Source: Ectocarpus siliculosus
Taxonomy: Eukaryota; Sar; Phaeophyceae; Ectocarpales; Ectocarpaceae
Assembly: GCA_000310025.1 (NCBI GenBank)
Contig: FN647790.1
Location: 341,515-405,514, forward strand
DNA length: 64,000 nucleotides
Direction of reading: 5' to 3'
Part shown: positions 11,625 to 24,279 of the stretch, one piece after another
Numbering within the stretch: position 1 is the stretch's first letter
Layout of the letters: every line of letters starts with the position of its first letter
Notes under the pieces: model-generated
Seen by the model: only the letters and a program-made list of their open reading frames with translations
Databases searched by the model: none
What the model was told of the DNA's origin: nothing
Translations under genes and position numbers: made by a program

Positions 11625-13839
11625 TCATCGCCGCCGTCGAATATAAGTCTCGCTGTCTACAAAACGTCGAGGGTATCTCCAGACTTCGTGCAGCCTAGTG
11701 GCCGCCGCGCTACCGCTGTATAGCCCACTATCGCGCCTTTCGTCAGAGCGCGCGGGGAATGAAAGGACATCATACCCTCGACGATAGTCTCCCGATGTAA
11801 ACGCCGAGACACCGTGAGCCTCCTAGGCGGGGCCTTACCGTAGGGCGCGGGGGGATGGGGGAGGGGGCAAGTTCGAGCCGCTGGTGCTGTCGAGGGCGGC
11901 CGTGGTGCGATTTACTGCGGCGTAGTACCTGTTTCGGGAGAGGCGGCGTCGAGGGTCAGCGGTTCGGTTGGTGAGGAAAAATTGTGTACAATAGTAGCTT
12001 GTTTCACCGGTTGCCTTCCTTGTGGTTTCGGAAGGGCCTGCCTTCCTTCAGTCATGACGCCGAGAAAATGTCGTTTCAATAATCAGGGTCAGTTACACGC
12101 CGTCGAGGACGATTGACATGCTATGTGTAAGATGTCACAGCACGTTCGGGGGGGTGGGAAGAAGAAAACCGCTTTTTCGAGAACTTCATGGCAGTGACAT
12201 CTGTCTTGAATTTTCAGGGACCAACTGGAGCTTTTGCTGATAGTTGCATGCTTCGGAACCATGAGTGCATAGTCAAGGCAGCACCAAAGGAAAACAGAAC
12301 AGCTTGCAACACAACGCTCACGTGTGCAGATCGTCGCGAGTCTCTTTCGGAGGGGAACACACCCCTTTCGCCGGCACTCTCTCCGGCAGCAGAGACCCTG
12401 GCTCCCCTCTCCGTCCCCTCGCCCCGCCGCCGCCTGCTCCGCGCCCGCGTCCGCTCTCCGACTCAGTTTCTCCCGCTGCGCTTTGTGCCTCGTTTCCCCC
12501 CCGACTACCCGTAGCCGACGCCTGCTTGTTGCTGTTATGGCCGTCGTCATTGTCCTTCGTCGCCTCGATTCCCACCTGTGTGTTGTAGTGTCACCGGGAA
12601 TGGCCGGTATAATCAGCTTCTTGCACAAGTACACTTGCATGTCGTCGCGTAATATGTGCATCTGGTGGTTGTTTCATTCACAAAAAAGTCTTTTTGGAGG
12701 TGATGAACTCGGAGGATTGACGTACATCATCCTAACCAAAGGCACATGTGGTCGAGAGGAGACTCCCGAGATATTCCGATGCAATCAATTGTTTCGTTTC
12801 CTCGATTCCCGCGTTCGCCCCCGCTCGCAGCTGGATTAGAAGAGGGGTCCAGTTTGAACCAATGGAGTCGTATGTATTCATTTCCTTACATAGTTCCATC
12901 GTTATCGAAACAGCGCGCTTTTTTGCAATGGACTAGTCGATGCCGCGTCAATGACGTTTAAAAAACAGCAACCCTCGCCTTACCACCCACCTCCGCACGG
13001 GCCGCCGAGACCGCCTCTAATCCTCGCCACACCCCCCTCTGGCCCGCCAGCCCGAAGTAGTCGAACGTGTAGGAGGCGTCGCTGCCATTGCTCCCGCCAT
13101 TGCCACCGCCTACAGCCCCAGTGATGCCACCGGTTGTTGACGCGTACTTCTTTGCAGTGCTTCGGCGGGAGTTGCGGGGGGAAGAGGGGGCGCTAATGCT
13201 GACGGAGGTGGCGTTTTTCCGCCGGGATGAACCATGTTCAGCGCGGAGTGGGGGTGATGCCTGTGGAAAATGAGGTTGTGGTTTGGGTGGAGGGCAAGGA
13301 TAGGGCAGTGTTCTTGAGAGGCAGTTTTTGCAACGTTTTTTTTTTTACTTGGGGCCATTTTTCTGAGGCAAGGATTTACCGCGCCAACCGGCTGCCCTAA
13401 AGAACAACGCCTAATTCCGCCCCCCGACGCTAGCACGAGCGATGTGGGGGGGGGGGCGTACTCATTTGTTGCTTGCCGTAATCATTTGACCATTGACCAC
13501 GCTTCCCTTTCCAGACGGAACAGGAGGGGGGGGGGGGGGGGTTGTGTCGTTTTCCTTTTTCAAATCCGGCCGGTGCTCCCATCTNNNNNNNNNNNNNNNN
13601 NNNNNNNNNNNNNNNNNNNNNNNNNNNNNNNNNNNNNNNNNNNNNNNNNNNNNNNNNNNNNNNNNNNNNNNNNNNNNNNNNNNNAAAGAAAAAAAGAAAA
13701 AGGGCGTTGGGGTATAGAACATGCATTTTCCCACAGGGGGGGGGGGGGGGGGCGACTTTCGATGTCCATCCCAAACGACACTGCTCTCAGCTTGGAGGGG
13801 AGAAGTGGTAGTGATCAAGCATAATCGTTTCGAAGCGTT

Positions 13840-13876
<37 letters not shown>

Positions 13877-16800
13877 TGTCTGGATCTCTTACTCGTCGTT
13901 TTACTCACCCTCCCACCGCCGACCGGCCTCCCGCCGCTGTCACGGCCACGCGGTGACAGGGAACGACACTCCCTGCTCGCCCCACTGCTTGTCGTCCGTG
14001 CCTGGCGACCGCGCCCCTGCTGCTGCTGTTGCTGCTGCTGCTGCTGAGAAATAGGGTGAAAAGTGGCGGGACCGTGGCCGACGCCACCGATGCCATCGCC
14101 ACGGCCGTACCGCCCACCGGCGGCCCCGCGGATTGCGAACCCGGAGCGGCCGCGGTTCGCCTTCGGAGAGAGGCTGCGCGAGCCTGTGTCGGTGCTGTGT
14201 ATTTGCGTTTTTTAGTGTTTTCGTTGTAGGGAATGAAGCCGATTTTTACAGAGGGGGTGCAGTCACGGCGGGAATAGGGGAAGAGGGAAGGATAAGAGGG
14301 AGGGTTGGCGGAAGAAGAAGCGCCTCTCGTGTAGATGTGTTCCTGACGGCCCTGCAGCCGGTGAGGAGTACAAAATCTAGGGACAACGCGCCCTCGTGCC
14401 GCTACTTGCTTCCGGTGGGGTATTGCCTTGTATCGAAGCACGCACCATGGGCCGCAAAGTCAGTAATGCAAAACCTGCTCAAGTCATGACGTTCACGATT
14501 CGTTTCCAATCTACGTATTTTTCCGAACTCCCCTGATCCGTTTGATTTTTCGCTAGAAAAAAACCTTTTATGTATACTACGAAAACTATCGAGTGCACCT
14601 CATGCCCCCCGATCGAAACCCAAACGTCGCGGCGGCCCCATTCCCGTTCGCTGCCGCTGCCGCCCTACCGCGCATGGAAGAAAGCATCGCCGAGGCGGGG
14701 GACACGCACCGCCTCTCCTTCCCCGGGGACGTGCTCCGTCCGTCCCCTCCCCTCCCGCCCACTCCTCCCGGCGCGGGGTAGGTGTTGCGGCCGAGAAGGT
14801 GGAGGTCGGGGCGGCAGCTCGCCGCCTCTTTGTTGGAGCGTGTAGGGGCTGTTCTGGCCATCGAAGACGCCAGTGACAGGAACGCTTTCGCCGTGGACGA
14901 CGTTCCGCTGAAGCTGTAAGTCGGTGGGGGGGCACGTGATGTTGGTTTCGGTGGGACAGGGGGGGGGGGGGGGAGTTGCTTGCCCAGTGCAGTGTTCCGT
15001 AGTCGTTCTTCGGTGGGACGGTTGGGGTGGGCTACTTGCCCAGGACAGTATTCCGTAGTCGGTGTTACCGTTGATTGTGCGTCCCCACGGAGACGGTACG
15101 GAGAGCGCATGGAGTGGAGAACATCTCCCAGGCGTTGTTGGTGAGACACAGCGTGACGAGTGAGCTGCATCCCTGTGTTTACGGATGTGACGTCTCGCGC
15201 GTGCTTGCTTGTGTGCGGAATGTGGCTTTTGCGTACGACAGACAGTCTTATGTCTTCTATCAGAGGCCGCCACCGACGCTGTAGCTGCCTCGCAGTTACC
15301 CTTCACTACTCTGATCGTCGTGACTCTCTTCTTGGCTCAGAGTAAGCTGTCCTCAACCCCATCATCCACAAGACCTACTTGACCGTCGCTCGTCAGTGCC
15401 GCGAAAGCAAACACCAAGAAGAACGGAGGCCTGATTGGGTCTTGATGTGAGCGATGTGCCATTTAGGCTAGAGAGGGAAGGGTGTGTTCATATCGCGTTT
15501 GTTGGCTGTGGTTCTTCAAACCTGGCGACGGTGGGTGTACTCAGTAACACCGACGAGTGTTGTTCAGTCCAAATAGCCTCTTAGCAAGCTACGAAGAACA
15601 AGGGCGAAACAGAAAAACGGTTTTCACCGACCCGGTCGGGAGGGGATGAGAGAGGTCAGAAGACAACGGACGTTACGGACACCCGACCTGGACCCGCTGG
15701 AACACGGGCCTTTTCCGCCAAAACTCATCTTGCCACCTTGTAAGGTTGTTGCTTTCGTCTGTTCATCTGGGACGGTTCGGTGGCACGTTCGTCATCCGCG
15801 AGCGCTATACATTTTCCATTCTTTGACCCACCGAAGGCGATACCGCAAATGACCAGTGGAAAACTCGAAATAGTTCTGGACTTTGTATGGCCGCCCAATC
15901 ATGTGAAAGTAGCTGCCTAAATCTTGCATGCATCAGGCATTGGTGTAACGAATCAGAACCTCAATACTTGTTGAACACAACACGGTTATAAGGCGAGATA
16001 CCTGCACTTCGCCCATCATGTAGCATACGTAGCTCAAGGAACTCTTACCAGTCTGCTTGCCACAAGCGCGACGGGGATGTCAACGGGTGAGGGTAATAAG
16101 AACGGGTCAAAGAGAGAACGGCAGTGTGGATACCTGAGGGAGCGCTCCCTCCGGATTTGGCTGCTCTGCGCCCTCATGTTGTAGGAACGTTTCGTCATGG
16201 GGTCCTGGCCGTTGCTGACGCCTGAAATCACGAGAAGGTAGGCCATCACGGGAGGGGTACGGTAGCCGGAAACTCGCGATGAACTTCCTTTGGATGGCGA
16301 ACACCACGCACACGTCGATACTGTAGTGTCGTTATAGACCTTGGGGCCCTTCACAAGAAGCGCGTTCCGATATTTCAAATACTCATCATTCTTATTTCTT
16401 GGCTTGGTTTCGTTGCAAAGGTGCCCACTGTATCACTTCCGTCATTTATGTTCCAAGTACTCACGAATTCTGAGAATTGGTGTGGTTTCGCTGCGGATAT
16501 GCCGATCGTATCAGCCGTGCCAGACGAGAAAGGCCTTCAGAGAGGTGGGATGGCCAAAAGCCCGCTATTTCAAACTGGCGTCTGCAAGAGCTCCGCCGTG
16601 CGCTACACGGTCTCAGCAACCGTTAATGTGGAAGCTCTTCTGAACGGCACCATGCCACACACGCGTCTGTAAAAAGTTCTTACAGGACCGCGCCAAACAT
16701 ACCCACCAAGAAAAAACATCGGGCGGGACCGAACACAGCACAAAAGCTAACTTCTACACACACAGTGTCCTTGGCTAACCGCTACGATATCCTCCGTGAC

Positions 16801-19279
16801 CGAGTTCGTTGCCCAGTTCATACGCCGTACCATTCAGACCGAGATTGCAAACAGGCACACTCCCGGGATTAGGGTGTAGGCTCACCGTGATATTCTCCGG
16901 GACCTATGCCGTTGGAACGGTGGCCGTCGTTGGCGCTACGAAGAAGGAGCACCCCGTCGCGAAGCGCGACTGATGGTTGACACGACCGAAGCGCGTACGC
17001 ACGCCGCAGGTAGATATTGTTGTTGTCGAAAGAGCAGGAAGGGTTGCACGGCAGTAAGTCATAGTGATGCGAGGTCATTCGGTGCGCCTGCAGTTCGGCT
17101 TTCGCTGAAGCAGCTTCGCAATTTTGCTGTTCAGGGGCGCGTAGCAGTGTCGTGGTGTCGAGGTGCTGGCTGCGATTGTTTCGGCCATGCGTTGTGCTCA
17201 ATCACAACGGTAGAAGCGAATATATGTTGTCGAAAAAATCGAGGTTGTTACACACAGAAGTGGCGCTTTCCTTTTCAGCCATATTGATATGTACTAGACT
17301 TGCAGTTTTCGGGCTTGGGCGATGGGCTATGCTTTCTTTAAGGCTTCCAGCTGGTGGTTCGGGAATTCCCTGTTGTGCGCGCTAAGTGGCGGGAATAGTT
17401 TAATCGACTTGTATAGCGTATGCCAAATCCAAGGTTCGAATGATGCATACAACCACACGGAAATATATTTGGTAGACGCGACAATGACCCAAGAGGTGAA
17501 ATGAGATGGCATCGGAACGGCTATTTCGTATGAACATTGCAACAACAGCGACCAAGAGGTCTTGACACCGTGAGGGAATCGAACCGTGTGAAAAACAGCT
17601 AAAACGTTGTTGACACCCCCGTTAAATCTTTGGGATGTACTACTTAATACGCGACCACACACAATGGCGTATCTGGTACGCTCCTGTGTGAGTACTCCAA
17701 GCTTCGCGTTCACGCTCTACGGTACAACGCCCTTTAGCACGATGCCTCTCGCACGGCATACGTCCATCGCAACGCCCTCCACACGACATAACTATACCCC
17801 CCCAACCGAACCAAAGAACTCCCCTCGGAGTCGATACTCCCATTACGAGCATTCACCTCGTACAAATTCCCTCAAGGCAAACCGCTCAAATTACACACCC
17901 CTCTTGACGCCTCAGCTTCGTTAAACCCTTTGCCTGTCACCAAGCATGTCACCTTGAGCGAAGTCAACCATGCGAGGGGTCGTTCCCATGGAGGACGACA
18001 CCGAGAAGCCGTTTCGGAAGTTCGATAGGGGTGTGCCGCCGGCGCTGCCCCTGAGGTCCCAAGCCTGGGAAGTTCGTACATTTTCAATGCCAGCGGACAA
18101 CGAATTTTGGTGGCCAACAAAAGATGCACACGTGGAACGGAACACAAACCGATGCGATTTCACGCAACGGAAGACAAATTTTCAAGACAAAGAGAACGTT
18201 GCACATCGAATTCCACTCTTTGCATGGGAAACAAAAACACCAGCAGGAAACGTTTCGTCACATCTATTTTTTTCTGGGCGACAGTCTAAACCTGTCGGTA
18301 TGTTTTTTTCGCCCAGGCTGGAGAACGTTCGGGAGGACGGTAAGCTGAAGGGTTTCTAGTGTTGTTGGTTTTCTCCTCCGCTTTTCCCGCTTCGGTAAAG
18401 GGTCACAAGGCTACGAAGTTGTCGCCCGGAACGACCCGTGATAGCAAGGTAGGGAAACAAGAGTGCATCGATGTACCAACCATTCCCAAGAAGAATGCCC
18501 GGACACTAAGGATCACTTCGTCATCCTTTCACGGGTCGCTATCCCTACTAATTGGCGTGGTCACACCAGGCGCAAACCTCCGCAGCCGTACCCTGACATT
18601 CGTACGCATACAATATACACATGACCAAGTTATTCTCGCGGAATGAAGGACGACGTGCATGATACGACGGAGCGCTCAACAACAACGGTCGAACGGTGCT
18701 TGGAAGCATCGGACGATTAGCACCTGTCGGCCGACCGCCCCGGAAGAGGGCTTGGCCGTCCTTCCCCGCTCGTGGTCGCTCGATATGATGGACGGCGAGT
18801 AAGCGCCGGGACCCGGCCCCGCGGCCAGGAACGGAGAGGGGTGGAACCAGACCCCGTCGCGGACAACAGAACCGGTCGCGTGCCTTAGCGGTTCAAGACG
18901 CCGAACGCAGGGAGTTCACAGTTGTTTTTTTGCGGGACGCCCTGTATTGACTCCACATGTGCGGGCGTACTCGGTCTTCCTAGTGTGTTCGTGCGGTCTG
19001 TGTTCTAACAAAGGATCGTTGCTCTGTTTTTGTGCTGCATTATCACCATATACATACCTCACGCTATAGATGTTTACAGAGCCTGCAACTAACCGGGGTT
19101 GGCAAAGCATCATCTGTGGAGGAGCTACGGGATGTATGTACAGAAACGGCGTCGAGAGGTAAGCTTCATCGACGTTCATACCTCTGGTGTTCCGTACTTC
19201 TTGGAGATAGCGGAGGATCCATGTTGGATCGTCTGGAAGTGGACACGCCGATGTGGCCGAAATCCTTGGACTTGGCCAT
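11625..19279 (-). CDS. unrecognised Ser/Gly/Arg-rich protein, 12 exons, 591 aa
   Basis: I do not recognise the family. Exons in transcript order: 19279-19182, 18050-17953, 16969-16886, 16221-16134, 15430-15379, 15172-15069, 14913-14599, 14194-13909, 13260-12991, 12521-12322, 11928-11839, 11715-11625. Every junction is GT-AG, all phases match and the total (1,776 nt) closes on TGA. The start MAKSKDFGHIG follows a pyrimidine-rich leader. The N-terminal part is Ser-rich (STSRRSNMDPPLSPRSTEHQ). The middle has a hydrophobic stretch (FFLVFAFAALTSDGQ, then SLVTLCLTNNAWEMFS). Later parts hold two RSLSP motifs, a nine-residue Gln tract from a CAG array near 14030, and SYTFDYFGLAGQRGVWRG. The last residues are basic (TYIRRRR). 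No catalytic motif is evident. Weak points: the exon at 16221 competes with another open frame just upstream, and the first three exons are short. An assembly gap lies in the intron 13261-13908. Confidence 0.65.
13446..13506. repeat. interspersed repeat, copy 1 (second copy at 50397)
   Basis: A G run followed by GCGTACTCAT, then further blocks GACCATTG and CCACGC, in the same order and spacing as at 50397-50456. It adjoins the assembly gap. Confidence 0.5.
13585..13684. other. assembly gap (100 N)
   Basis: Exactly 100 undetermined bases, flanked by G-rich low-quality sequence. It lies inside an intron of the minus-strand gene, so it does not interrupt a predicted exon. Confidence 0.99.
13841..13880. 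repeat. TGCC tetranucleotide microsatellite
   Basis: About nine TGCC units grading into TGTC, about 30 bases downstream (on the minus strand) of the exon ending at 13909. Confidence 0.9.
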
Positions 19280-21696
19280 GCTCGGACTGATGAAAAGATT
19301 GAGTCCCGACGGATCCACAGTAGGGCATTGGCGACGACGGCGACAGCGACACGACCAGACACAGAAGGAGAGGATAGGAACAGCGGTAGGAGGAATAAGA
19401 CGTGATTAGGACAGAGAACCGTGAGTAGCGTTAGAAGCCACTATTGTCGGCAATCCCGAGGATGCGCACAATAGATAAAACGTACCCCTATGCAGATAAA
19501 ACACATGCATGCGTAGTACAAGGATCACGTCGTCGTGAGTTCCACACAACAGCTTACTACTGTATACATGTAGTGCCAGGGTTCTACATACTGTAGGAAA
19601 TAACCTAGACTACATGACCAGACTCAAATCAAGCCATGTTGTTACGTACAAACCCCTAATCATGGGAGATATTGTCCAACAGCTCAATAGTTTGAGGGAG
19701 CTACATGTTGGTGCAAACTGATCTACTGTACATGTGGCACCCATGGCGGCAGCGGCCACATTTCGGGCTGCGGGGATGGCTTGTTCTCATTCGACAGGCT
19801 TGGGTCTGATGCTACATATGTACATAGTAAACAAACGTCCAGCGGCGCCTGTATTGCGGACAGTGTAGACTTCCCCCGTCTCATCCTTGAGCCCAACTAC
19901 ATGGTATACTACCTGGTTTCACCAACTTTAGGCCGCTCATTGGAGCCGAACGCCCGCTGATCTGGAGCTCGCAGGCCCGACGCTGTGATTGCGCCGAGTG
20001 AACCGCTCAATACGCTGGAGGTCAACCCTACGTCATCGATGCTCGAGACTACGGAAAACGCGACCAATTTCACCAGCAGCATCTCAAATCAAACCGGTTG
20101 TCACCTGAACACGTGTGTGTGCTTACCTGTATGCTCCTGGGCCAACATGCTCTTCTGTGGCGTCTTTCACGCGCCGTACAGTGTCACCCACAACGATGAG
20201 TGAATCAAACCTCTCGGCATCGTCGAATAGCGCTGACATCGTGCGTCGGTGCTACTGACCACAGCGTCCTACCTAACCGGTTGCGCACCACAAAAGCCGC
20301 GAAGGCACGCCGGTGGTGAATTTCGTCCAATCGTCACGGTGTTAGGCAGCACACAGAAGCAGTGCTGGGACAGGGCGATATGTCTCCCGCCTTCAACGAT
20401 AGCTCTATACGGTGCCTGTTGAAAGATTGCGCCGCATTTTTGTTGCGTTTCGGCGAAAAATTATTTCCCAAATCCCCGTCCCCCACACTTGCACACTTTA
20501 CGTAGTACTACATTGTCGCTGCCAAGGCAAATGCCATTACGACAGAGTAGGGAGAAATTGCCTTCATTCCGCCCTAAACTTCTATCTACGAATATAAATC
20601 AAATCTGCATATGTCAGGGTGTGCGTGCGTCCCATCGCCCCACAGTCTTCATGGTGACTTGGGGCTTTATCTGACGCGTCACGCGGGCTCACGCAGGAAA
20701 GGGCGACACAAACCAAGTTACACCCACTCGAGTTTTCATGTCATCTTCTTTATTGCGGCGTGCCTAGTTTCTTAGCGAGAAATACGCCGCCTTTTCCTCG
20801 TCCAGATGCTTCAAGAACGGAGTGTGTACAGTCGAACGGGTTGCTTTCGCGTGATCGCTTTTTCCACAATGTGTTTGAATCCCAGTTCGCGTGACGTTGC
20901 CGAAATTTGAGTTTTCGTGCCAGATCCCAGACGTCAGAATGCTGCCAAATTACAATGTTCACCTTGCAGATCACCAAATGAAGCACTCAATGTATGTATG
21001 GGTCGTGTTTTCATCCCATCTAACATTTTCGCACCACAGCGGGGTCATACCAGAGGAAGGTGAACACCGGAGTTTTCCTGGGGCGTTTTTTTCTTCGCCG
21101 CCTTTCTATTTTACCCCCCTGCGGTGGTTACCTTCATGTATTCACATGTTAACGCGTGACTGAAGAGGTCCGATCTGGGGTCACACATGGATTTTTCTGC
21201 GGCGCAAGCCGTGCGCTATGTAGATACAACCGTGGGCAAGGGTGCCGCCGTCCTTCCCTCAAGAAGCATGGACATTCTCGATTAGCCTCCCTTTGTAATT
21301 CAAAATGTTGGCGAATCCCACGCTTTTCCCATCAAAAGCCGCGCCCGGCAAATCGTCCAGGGTCACTCAAACAAACTACATCACACACTACATTCGAAGC
21401 TCTGTTTACAACCGACAACCGCCCACGCCATTCCATTACCGACAAGAAAATCTCCAGGTCTCCACTGACACAAAAACATTCATTCGCGGCGTATATGAAC
21501 ATTTGCCGTTTTTTGTACATCCAATCCATTACATCTGCATCCTTGCAGCCGCATTGACTAAACTGGCGGGCGTACCGTACAGGGTTGGGAAGGCGAAGCC
21601 TGCCCGCGAAGGCGAAGGCCGTCGCCCCGGAAAAAGGTTTGCAGGGCTAAGTACAAGGGGCTGCGGCCAAGGCCAATCACTACCTTGCGCGGGTGT
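19280..21696. other. intergenic region between two minus-strand genes
   Basis: The left edge should carry the promoter and 5' leader of the gene starting at 19279. The right edge is the 3' region of SHPRH. No exon was found on either strand; open frames are AT-rich and lack splice context. Confidence 0.55.
20749..20754 (-). terminator. candidate poly(A) signal AATAAA for SHPRH
   Basis: On the minus strand the sequence reads GCAATAAAGAAG, about 945 bases past the SHPRH stop codon. Long 3' untranslated regions would make this plausible, but the hexamer alone is weak evidence. Confidence 0.25.
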
Positions 21697-23346
21697 CTAC
21701 TCGAACAAGGCCTTGAGGTCGTCCAGAGAAAGCGCTCTCCTCTCCGAAGTCGCCGCAACGCCCCCGACAATCGAAACCTCTTCCTCTTGTTCTACCACCT
21801 CCTCCCCCCCCTCGTCTTCCTCCTCCTCCTCTTCCACCTCCTCCTCCTCCTCCTCCCGCGCAATACTTTTGTCTTCTTCTCGTCCTCCGGATTGACCACC
21901 GGCACCGCCGATCTGCGGTTGCTCTCCCCCGGCTGCAAGCCTCCCGGTCGAGCACTCGCGGGCCCCCGCTGCCCCCCGCCGGTTCTCTTCTTCGAACCCT
22001 GGACTGCCGGTTGCTGTGCCAGCACCTCCAACCCCGGCCTCGACTCCCCTACCCTCCGACACTGCCATGTCACCTGCAAGACTTCTTCTGGCCACGGCGA
22101 CTGCGGCGGCGGCGGCGGTGCCCGGGCGCCCGGGAGAGGAGGGGTCACTCTTCCCTTTGCCCTTGCCCTTGCCCTTGCCGCGCGGATTGCGTGTCGGTGA
22201 TTGGGGGGAGGTGGCGAGCCTCGCGAGCGACGTCTTTTTTTTGCGCAACCTGCATGGCCGGGGGGGGGGGTAGGGCAGAGAAGTACAGCAACAGAAAAAA
22301 ACAATGATACTCTAGTGTTTGGTCTCTCCATGCCCTCTCTGCCGACACTGCAACACCACAAAAAAACAGCAGCATCACCAGCACAACACTGACCCTTGTC
22401 CATCAGCCCTGTCCATCAGCCCTGTCTAATGCCTTCTGCGGTTAAACTACCGTGCTATCACGGATAACAACAAACGCCCAAACACATGAAGCCTTCGTCT
22501 CATCTCTCGATTCCCCTCCAATACCTCGCGACTATCAAGAAAAACCACCACCATGCGTCTGCCCCACACCTCTCGATGTCCTCCTCAATCGTTCCTCGGA
22601 CGATGAATCGGTGTATGGTCGTCGGCCTCGTCTGTCCCCCCCGGTGCACTCGGTTCACCGCCTGGGCTTCCACGGCCGCGTTGAGGAGGGGCTCCAGCAG
22701 GAAGACATGGTTCGCCTCGACCTTGAGCCGTTTCAAAAAAGTGGCCGCAAAATCACAAACACAAAAGTGGTATAATAATAAAATGTGCCTGAGCAACAGC
22801 GCAGCATATCCTCTACAATACCAACTAGTGAATACTAGTTGATACACGTGTGTTGGATGTGTTTTGTATTGGTTAATTTATAATTTTCAGTGTCGGGGAC
22901 GCAACGTGTTGCGCACCATAACACAGAGAAAACAAAAAACGACGCCCTGTATACAGACAAGAGAAGCATGCCCACACCCCGCGCTGACGTATGACTCGGC
23001 GTGCAAGCCCCAAGTTGTCGCGAAGCTTCTGTGCCAAGGAAACGAAACACTTTCCGCCTCGACGCCAACTTCCCATGTCCCGCCCAGTCCACAGAGGCTT
23101 GTTGTGTATGGTCGAAGAAGAACCGACGTAGTCGACTCACACAGCATCGGTGGAAGCTTCTTATAGGCGGAAGCCCGATTCTACGTCTGGGAGGGTATGT
23201 GAGAGTAAGAGCTGAGAAGAGATCATTAAAGGTTTCGAATATGGCAACAACGAATGACAGAGAATACCTCCTTACGATAGACTTCGGACACCACCAGCAA
23301 TGACAAAAAAACCAAAACCACAGCCAAACCCGAACAACAACAACAA

Positions 23347-23389
<43 letters not shown>

Positions 23390-24134
23390 AACGGCGAACG
23401 CACCAGATTGAGGCCGTGTGAGCCCGTCTTGATGGGGAGCATCAGCGCCCTTGGGCCACCCTCTGCCCGAAACGCCTCCAGGGCAAGCTCTGATCTGTTC
23501 TTGCCCTTCATCCGAGCGTAGCTGTCGGCGTGCGTGGTGTGTCACAAAAGCAAAAGGGACAACCACGCAATATCGCACGAAACACACACACACACACAAA
23601 CACATCAGCTTTGCACCGCAGATGACTGCTGCTGCTGCCCTCGCTGCCGCGTGCCAAGAAGTAGATGACACGACCGCCAACAACAGCAAGCAATCCAGCC
23701 AAAAGATAGCTGAAAAAGGTTGCAGTCGAGAGATTTTCTGCTCATCATTCCGGGTTTGTACTCCGACAGAAAACAGGTACGAGAGCTGCTCACCTGACTC
23801 CGTTCTCCTTGAAAGCTAGCTCCACGATGTCGAGCATGTCGTCCCACTGAGAGAAAACCAGGCACTTGTCGGACGGTCTGCGAAACGACAAACAAAAGAA
23901 AGGTGAGATCGATCGGGGGCGGGGCAGCCTGAGATCGGGCGAGCTCCGCATCTTTGGTCGGCGTTTTGGGAGTTTGCATGCGAATCACTCTCCTGTCCGG
24001 CGGTCTGTCAAAGGACTTGCCCGACAGCAGCCGGCATTGTCACCTTGCCGGCGGACAGGTCGATGGGTCCCATGCGCCCAACAACAACAACAACAACAGA
24101 ACCAGCTGCATCAGCAACAGCAGCATAAAAGAAC

Positions 24135-24169
<35 letters not shown>

Positions 24170-24279
24170 TCAGGAAAAACAGCAACAGCACCGGCAGCAG
24201 CAGCACTGCTCACCCAAGGGCGAGAATATCGCCGACCAAGGCCGTGATCTTCGTGCCCCAGCTACCCTTTACGGGCAAC
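21697..24279 (-). CDS. SHPRH: SHPRH exons: helicase C lobe and acidic tail
   Basis: Five exons encode lobe 2: [50 protein letters not shown] (motif V region), [20 protein letters not shown] and [15 protein letters not shown] (motif VI, with Gly in place of the usual Ile before Gly-Gln). The last exon adds a basic KGKGKGKGK patch, a long Glu run from TCC repeats near 21790-21860, and ends [12 protein letters not shown], which resembles the C-terminus of other SHPRH proteins. Confidence 0.9.

Noticed and set aside
14593-14935. plus-strand exon reading AIEDASDRNAFAVDDVPLKL with a GTAAGT donor
   Set aside because: CTGTAAGT on the plus strand is the ACTTACAG acceptor on the minus strand. The plus reading has an in-frame stop and no partner exons, whereas the minus reading joins in phase on both sides.
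17970-18359. 129-codon plus-strand open frame beginning with an ATG
   Set aside because: Its GC-rich first part is the reverse of the minus-strand exon 18050-17953; the rest is AT-rich with no codon bias or recognisable domain.
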